A stretch of 64,000 nt of DNA, taken from contig BPGK01000001.1 of the NCBI GenBank assembly GCA_026002995.1, positions 496,001-560,000 of the forward strand, read 5' to 3'. Below are positions 59,465-64,000 of the stretch, piece by piece (the first letter of the stretch is position 1; every line of letters starts with the position of its first letter). The notes beneath the pieces were generated by a model. The model was not told the origin of the DNA. It saw only the letters and a list, made by a program, of their open reading frames with translations, and searched no databases. Source of the stretch: Gaiellaceae bacterium. GTDB taxonomy: Bacteria; Actinomycetota; Thermoleophilia; Gaiellales; Gaiellaceae. The position numbers and the translations under genes were made by a program.

Positions 59465-61891
59465 ATGGATCCCCTCTACCAGCCAGGCGAGGTCGAGCGG
59501 CGCTGGCAGGAGACGTGGGAGGCCGAAGGCCTCTACGCGGCCGGCGCCGGGGCGCGTCGTGACGAGACGTACGTGATCTGCGTGCCGCCGCCGAACGTCA
59601 CCGGCGAGCTGCACATGGGCCACGCGCTGAACGGCTCGATTCAGGACGTACTCATCCGCTGGCACCGCATGCGCGGCTTCGACACGCTCTGGCAGCCCGG
59701 CTACGACCACGCCGGCATCTCCACGCAGAACGTCGTCGAGAAAGAGCTCGCGAAGGAGGGGCTGACGCGCCAGGAGATCGGGCGCGAGGCGTTCCTCGAG
59801 CGGACGTGGGACTGGCTCGAGAAGACGGGCCGCACGATCATGAGCCAGTTCCGGCGGCTCGGCTGCTCGCTCGACTACTCGCGCGAGCGCTTCACCATGG
59901 ACGACGACTACGTCCGCGCGGTGATGACGTTCTTCGTCCACCTCTGGAACCGCGGCTGGATCTACCGCGCGAACCGGATCGTCAACTGGTGCCCGCACCA
60001 CGAGACCGCCATCTCCGACCTCGAGGTCGTGCACGAGGAGATGGAGGACGAGCTCGTCACGATCCGGTACCCGTTCGCGGACGGGGACGGCTCGGACGGT
60101 GTCTCGATCGCGACCGTGCGACCGGCGACGATCCTCGGAGACGTCGCCGTCGCGGTGCACCCCGACGATCCGCGCTACGCGGACGCCGTGGGGCGGGAGG
60201 TGCTCGTCCCCTACGTCGAGCGTCGGGTGCCGGTGATCGCCGACGAGCGGATCGACCGCGATTTCGGAACGGGAGCGCTCAAGGTCACGCCGGGGCACGA
60301 TCCTCTCGACTTCGAGATCGGACGCACGCACGGCCTCCCCGAGCCGACGGTCATCGGGCCCGACGGGCGGATGAACGAGCATGCCGGCGACCTCCAGGGC
60401 CTGACGCAGGAGGAGGCCGGCGCGCGGGTGATCGCCTGGGCGGAGGAGCGCGGCCTCGTCGAGAAGCGCGAGCGCTACCGTCACGCGGTCGGAACCTGCG
60501 AGCGCTGCCACTCCCGCATCGAGCCGCTCATCTCGCTGCAGTGGTGGTGCGCAATGGCCGAGCCGGCGAAGCCCGCGATCGCGGCGCTCCGGGAGCGGCG
60601 CGTCCGCTACCACCCCGAGTCGCAGCACCGCTTTGCGATCTCCTCGCTCGAGGAGGCGCCCGACTGGTGCATCTCGCGCCAGCTCTGGTGGGGGCACCAG
60701 CTCCCGATCTGGACCTGCCCCGAGGGCCATCTGACCGTGCAGGTCGCCGAGCCGACGGCCTGCGGCGAGTGCGGCTCGACCGAGCTCACGCGCGATCCCG
60801 ACGTGCTCGACACGTGGTTCTCCTCGGCCCTGTGGCCGTACGCGACGCTCGGCTGGCCGGACGCGACTCCTGAGCTCGAGCGCTACTACCCGGGTGACGT
60901 CAACTCGACCGCCCGCGAGATCATCCGCCTCTGGGTGAACCGGATGATCTGGACCGGGCTCGAGGTGATGGGAGACGTCCCGTTCACCGACTCGATCATC
61001 CACTCGACCGTGCTCGCGGTGGACGGACGGCGGATGTCGAAGAGCCTCGGCACCGGGATCGATCCCATGGAGCCGATCGAGGAGTACGGAGCCGACGCGA
61101 CGCGCTACGGCCTGCTGAAGATCTCCTCGACCCAGGACGTCCGCTTCTCCTACGGCGCGATCGAGGAGGGCCGGAAGCTCGCGATCAAGCTCTGGAACGT
61201 CGCGCGCCTGATCCTGCAGAACGCCGAGGGAGCCGTGCCGGAGGCGCGACCGCGCGAGCTCGAGGAGCGCTGGATCCTCGCTCGGATCGACGCCGCGCGC
61301 GCCGAGCTCGAGGACGCGTGGGCGCGCTTCGACTTCGCCGAGTCGACGGCGATCCTCTACCACCTCGTCTTCGACGACTTCTGCGACTGGTACGCGGAGG
61401 CGATCAAGCCGCGGCTCTACGACCGCGACGAGGATGCGACGAGCACCGCGCTCGCCGCGCTCGAGCGCTTGCTCGCGCTGCTCCACCCGCTCATGCCGCA
61501 CGTCACGGAGGAGGTCTGGTCGCAGCTTCCTGCGCGCGAGGCTCGCCTCATCGTGTCGCCGTGGCCGGAGCCCGACGGCCGCTACGCGGCCGACGTCGCA
61601 GCCCTCGACCGGGTTCAGGAGGCGGCGCGGATCTTCCGCCGGAGCGGGGTGGAGGTTGCGCTCGGCTCCGACGACGAGCGCCGCATCTTCGCCGCCGTCG
61701 TCAAGCCCGAGCGGGCCAAGGTGCAGGCGAACCGAGAGGCCGAGCTCGAGCGGCTCCGCAAGGAGGTCGCGCGCGCCGAGAGGATGCTCGCGAACGAGCG
61801 CTTCGTGACGAAGGCTCCGCCCGAGGTCGTGGCCGCCGAGCGCGAGAAGCTCGAGCGCTACCGCCGCGAGCTCGCTGCGCTCGAGGCGTAG
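59465..61891 (+). CDS. valS: Valine-tRNA ligase
   Basis: Charges tRNA-Val. ATG 59465 gives 808 residues. PPPNVTGELHMGHALN contains HIGH (HMGH), and VDGRRMSKSLG contains KMSKS, both canonical, in contrast to the IleRS-like enzyme at 35.9 kb. The editing domain has IATVRPATILGDVAVAVHP, and a coiled-coil C-terminal arm (about 735-805) is present. Family-D hairpins lie on both sides. Confidence 0.98.
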   Translation: MDPLYQPGEVERRWQETWEAEGLYAAGAGARRDETYVICVPPPNVTGELHMGHALNGSIQDVLIRWHRMRGFDTLWQPGYDHAGISTQNVVEKELAKEGLTRQEIGREAFLERTWDWLEKTGRTIMSQFRRLGCSLDYSRERFTMDDDYVRAVMTFFVHLWNRGWIYRANRIVNWCPHHETAISDLEVVHEEMEDELVTIRYPFADGDGSDGVSIATVRPATILGDVAVAVHPDDPRYADAVGREVLVPYVERRVPVIADERIDRDFGTGALKVTPGHDPLDFEIGRTHGLPEPTVIGPDGRMNEHAGDLQGLTQEEAGARVIAWAEERGLVEKRERYRHAVGTCERCHSRIEPLISLQWWCAMAEPAKPAIAALRERRVRYHPESQHRFAISSLEEAPDWCISRQLWWGHQLPIWTCPEGHLTVQVAEPTACGECGSTELTRDPDVLDTWFSSALWPYATLGWPDATPELERYYPGDVNSTAREIIRLWVNRMIWTGLEVMGDVPFTDSIIHSTVLAVDGRRMSKSLGTGIDPMEPIEEYGADATRYGLLKISSTQDVRFSYGAIEEGRKLAIKLWNVARLILQNAEGAVPEARPRELEERWILARIDAARAELEDAWARFDFAESTAILYHLVFDDFCDWYAEAIKPRLYDRDEDATSTALAALERLLALLHPLMPHVTEEVWSQLPAREARLIVSPWPEPDGRYAADVAALDRVQEAARIFRRSGVEVALGSDDERRIFAAVVKPERAKVQANREAELERLRKEVARAERMLANERFVTKAPPEVVAAEREKLERYRRELAALEA

Positions 61892-61898
61892 GACGAGC

Positions 61899-61922
61899 GG
61901 GCGACCCGAGGGTCGCCCCTAC
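61899..61922. terminator. Family-D hairpin after valS, possible terminator
   Basis: GGGCGACCC and GGGTCGCCC are perfect complements across a GA loop, followed by CTACG, only 8 bp after the valS stop. It may end transcription, but it is also a repeat: the same element precedes valS. Confidence 0.55.
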
Positions 61923-61931
61923 GATGTCGGC

Positions 61932-62984
61932 GTGACGGCGGTCGAGTGGCTCGATGCGCTCAGCCCGTGGCCGCGGGACGGCTTCGGGCTCGAGCGCATG
62001 CGAGCGCTCCTCGCGGGGCTCGGGAATCCGCAAGACGCGTATCCCGCGATCCACGTCGTCGGCACGAACGGGAAGTCGACCGCGACGGTCACGATCGAGC
62101 AACTCCTCCTCTCGGAGGGGCTCGCAGTCGGCTCGACGATCTCGCCGCATATCGCGAGCTGGGCCGAGCGGATCCGCATCAACGGGCAGCACGCCGACTT
62201 CGAGGCTGCGATCGCGCGCGTGCGCGAGCAGGCCGAGCGCGTCCGGGCGACCCAGTTCGAGATCGTCACCGCGGCGGCGCTCGCCGCGTTCGCGGATGCG
62301 GGGATCGACGTCGCCGTCGTCGAGGCAGGGCTCGGGGGGAGGCTCGATGCGACGAACGTCCTTCGCACGCGGGTCGTGCTGCTCACGAACGTCGGGCTCG
62401 ACCACACCGACGTGCTCGGCGAGAGTCGGGAGGCGATCGCCCGCGAGAAGCTCGCGGTGGCACGTGAGGACAGTGTCGTCGTGCTTCCCGACCGCGAGTT
62501 CGCGCACCTCGTGCCCGAGCGAGAGGTGGTCGTCGGTGGAGCCCGTGAGGCGGCCGAGGCGTTCCTGGGGCGGAGGATCGACGCGGAGCCTTCCGTCTCG
62601 CTTCCCGGGCGGCTCGAGCTGCGCGAGGGCGAGATCCGGGACGGCGCGCACAATCCCGACGGTGCGCGGTTCCTCGTGGAGCGTCTGCCTCCGGGCGACT
62701 ACACCGTCGTCGCCTCCGTTCTTCGCGACAAGGATGTCGATGCGATGCTCGCAACGCTCGCCCGCGTGGGGTCGCGCTTCGTCGCCACGCGCTCGTCCTC
62801 CCCGCGGGCGCTTCCTGCCGAGGAGCTCGCGGAGCGCGCCCGAGCCCGCTTTCCGCTCGTCGAGGCGGTTCCCGAGCCGTCCGCCGCGGTGCGGCGCGCG
62901 CACGAGCTCGGGGAGCCGGTGCTCGTGACCGGATCGCTCTACCTCCTCGGCGACCTCGCGCAGGCGGAGGGAGGGTCGAGATGA
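61932..62984 (+). CDS. folC: Folylpolyglutamate / dihydrofolate synthase
   Basis: FolC adds glutamate to folates with ATP. The 350-residue protein starts at GTG 61932 and is shorter than the usual 420-450. The P-loop is HVVGTNGKSTATVTIE, followed by GSTISPHI, VVEAGLGGRLDATNVL and NVGLDHTDVLG. The C-terminal ligase motif is IRDGAHNPDGARFLVERL. The shortening is in the linker and C-terminal domain. Its stop overlaps the next mini-ORF. Confidence 0.93.
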   Translation: MTAVEWLDALSPWPRDGFGLERMRALLAGLGNPQDAYPAIHVVGTNGKSTATVTIEQLLLSEGLAVGSTISPHIASWAERIRINGQHADFEAAIARVREQAERVRATQFEIVTAAALAAFADAGIDVAVVEAGLGGRLDATNVLRTRVVLLTNVGLDHTDVLGESREAIAREKLAVAREDSVVVLPDREFAHLVPEREVVVGGAREAAEAFLGRRIDAEPSVSLPGRLELREGEIRDGAHNPDGARFLVERLPPGDYTVVASVLRDKDVDAMLATLARVGSRFVATRSSSPRALPAEELAERARARFPLVEAVPEPSAAVRRAHELGEPVLVTGSLYLLGDLAQAEGGSR

Positions 62985-63094
62985 CGCGAACGGGTGAGCG
63001 GATCTCCGTCCTCCTCTTCGCGCTGCTGATCGTGGTCGGGATCGTCGGGCTCGCGTTCGGGCTCGGGTACCTCGTCGGCAGGCTTCTGCTATGA
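62981..63094 (+). CDS. 37-residue single-span membrane mini-protein
   Basis: Too short for the ORF track. It starts at ATG 62981, overlapping the folC stop, and ends in TGA overlapping the next ATG (63091). MTRTGERIS is followed by a hydrophobic stretch LLFALLIVVGIVGLAFGLGY and LVGRLLL. The tight overlaps on both sides and the clean membrane helix argue that it is translated. Confidence 0.6.
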   Translation: MTRTGERISVLLFALLIVVGIVGLAFGLGYLVGRLLL

Positions 63095-63606
63095 GGGAGG
63101 CCACGATGCCGATTGCGCAGGCGCTCGACTCCGTCGACTGGACGCTCGCTCGAAACCTCGGGATCCTGCTCGTCGTCGTCCTCTGGCTGGCGACTGCCTT
63201 CTGGGTCCTCAAGGACGCCCGCCGCCGCATCGCCGACGCGTGGCTCGTCGCGCTCGCGACGCTCGTCGGGCTCGTGCTGCCGTTTCTCGGGCCGATCATC
63301 TACCTCTTCTTCCGACCGCCGGAGTACCTCGCCGACGTGCGCGAGCGCGAGCTCGAGATCCGCGCTATGGAGGAGCGCCTCGCCGAGCTCGATCGCCGCT
63401 GTCCGGTCTGCCGCGCGCGCGTCGAGGCGTCGTACCTCGTGTGCCCGGTCTGTACGACGCGGCTGAAGCAGGCATGTCCGTCGTGCGGCCAACCGCTCGA
63501 GTCGCTCTGGCAGGTCTGCCCCTACTGCGCGACGGAGATCCCGCCCGCGCTACCCGCGCTCGACGAGGTGTCGTTGCGACCGCGCCGTCGTCGGGCGAGC
63601 GACTAG
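63091..63606 (+). CDS. Membrane-anchored double zinc-ribbon protein
   Basis: A 171-residue protein that overlaps the preceding mini-ORF (ATGA). Two hydrophobic segments (about 20-40 and 50-75) resemble PLDc_N-type membrane regions. Eight cysteines in CxxC pairs follow (CPVC, CPVC, CPSC, CPYC), forming two zinc ribbons. The function is unknown. Confidence 0.82.
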   Translation: MREATMPIAQALDSVDWTLARNLGILLVVVLWLATAFWVLKDARRRIADAWLVALATLVGLVLPFLGPIIYLFFRPPEYLADVRERELEIRAMEERLAELDRRCPVCRARVEASYLVCPVCTTRLKQACPSCGQPLESLWQVCPYCATEIPPALPALDEVSLRPRRRRASD

Positions 63607-63618
63607 CATCCTCGCTCC

Positions 63619-64000
63619 ATGGCCAGGGAGACCACGCTCGTTCTCGTCAAGCCCGACGGCATGCGCCGCGGCCTCGCGGGCGAGATCCTCGCGCGCTTCG
63701 AGCGGCGCGGGCTCGAGCTCCGGGGCGCGCGGCTGCTCAAGATCTCGAAGTCGCTCGCTCGTGCGCACTACGCCGAGCACAAGGGGAAGCCGTTCTTCGG
63801 CGACCTCGTGGACTTCATCACCTCGGGGCCGGTGCTCGCGCTCGCCGTGAGCGGCGAGTCGGCGATCTCGGTCGTCCGCGCGATGATGGGCGCGACGAAC
63901 CCGCTCGACTCCGCGCCGGGAACCATCCGCGGAGACTTCGCGCTCGAGCTCTCCGAGAACATCGTCCACGGATCGGACTCGAAGGAGAGCGCGAAGCGGG
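63619..64000 (+). CDS. ndk: Nucleoside diphosphate kinase, partial at window edge
   Basis: Ndk balances nucleoside triphosphate pools. 127 codons are visible from ATG 63619: [19 protein letters not shown], the [20 protein letters not shown] segment, [19 protein letters not shown] and the active-site His in [10 protein letters not shown]. The last few residues lie beyond the window. Confidence 0.96.
   Translation, partial: MARETTLVLVKPDGMRRGLAGEILARFERRGLELRGARLLKISKSLARAHYAEHKGKPFFGDLVDFITSGPVLALAVSGESAISVVRAMMGATNPLDSAPGTIRGDFALELSENIVHGSDSKESAKR

Noticed and set aside
55623-61501. 908- and 683-residue minus-strand ORFs over clpX and valS
   Set aside because: They are mirror frames of highly conserved genes, a common effect in very GC-rich DNA.

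Overview
The window looks like a chromosomal segment of a very GC-rich actinomycete-type bacterium, probably a deep-branching Actinomycetota such as the class Thermoleophilia. This is an inference from base composition, the many GTG starts, the chained ATGA/GTGA overlaps, the rplM-rpsI-glmM-glmS order and a divergent IleRS-like synthetase. No phage, insertion sequence, plasmid or CRISPR signal is visible. Most of the window is housekeeping DNA: ribosomal proteins L13/S9, amino-sugar synthesis, NAD(P)HX repair, alanine racemase, FabI, IspH, Tig-ClpP-ClpX, ValRS, FolC, Ndk and six tRNA genes.

Layout. 0.2-6.9 kb: a leftward pair, a GT2 glycosyltransferase and a 1736-residue anchored subtilisin-like protease carrying eight identical MBG-type repeats. 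7.2-11.4 kb: rplM-rpsI, glmM, glmS. 11.4-14 kb: a thiol-redox cluster (CcdA, DUF3179 lipoprotein, TlpA-like protein). 14-15.9 kb: a mercuric-reductase-like gene and a divergent ArsR regulator sharing an AT-rich operator. 15.9-19.6 kb: a gene graveyard holding fragments of a UBP zinc-finger protein, an SRPBCC protein, a FAD oxidoreductase, an ECF sigma factor, plsY and degV, with one intact sigma factor and two intact zinc anti-sigma genes among them. 19.6-22.6 kb: fdhD, a MobA-aminoglycoside adenylyltransferase fusion and a GerMN lipoprotein. 22.6-35.4 kb: a series of short operons (zinc-ribbon protein, birA, arfB, HAD phosphatase, acpS-nnrD-alr-cca-methyltransferase, SDR, fabI, glutamate-cysteine ligase-ridA, a serine hydrolase, a cNMP-binding protein, a NUDIX hydrolase). 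35.5-41.3 kb: trxA, the IleRS-like synthetase, ispH and a DMT transporter. 41.3-52.5 kb: tRNA genes interleaved with aquaporin, Pit-DUF47, CtaG, CBS-BON, a DAO-family oxidase, a thioesterase/membrane protein/site-2-protease operon and a GGDEF/HD-GYP protein. 52.5-64 kb: a sarcosine-oxidase-like gene, tig-clpP-clpX, a gamma-glutamyltransferase homologue, valS, then folC-miniORF-zinc ribbon-ndk.

Several groups work together. CcdA, the TlpA-like protein and the CPLC-containing DUF3179 lipoprotein could form one extracytoplasmic thiol relay. FdhD and MobA both serve molybdenum-enzyme (formate dehydrogenase) maturation. Pit and DUF47 form a phosphate-uptake pair. Tig, ClpP and ClpX form a folding/proteolysis operon. 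None of the six tRNA genes encodes CCA, which matches the CCA-adding-type enzyme gene in the same window.

The most unusual structure is a set of short, mostly perfect palindromes that recur in intergenic gaps, usually as pairs 70-120 bp apart. Family A is GGTGTCAGACACC (seven copies), B is GGGGTCAGGTC (two pairs), C is GTGGCTCWGAGCCAC (one pair plus a copy inside glmM) and D is a GGGCGACCC hairpin on both sides of valS. One family-A copy holds the only usable start codon of nnrD. I had no search tools, so family names rest on recognised motifs and repeat counts on reading the sequence.
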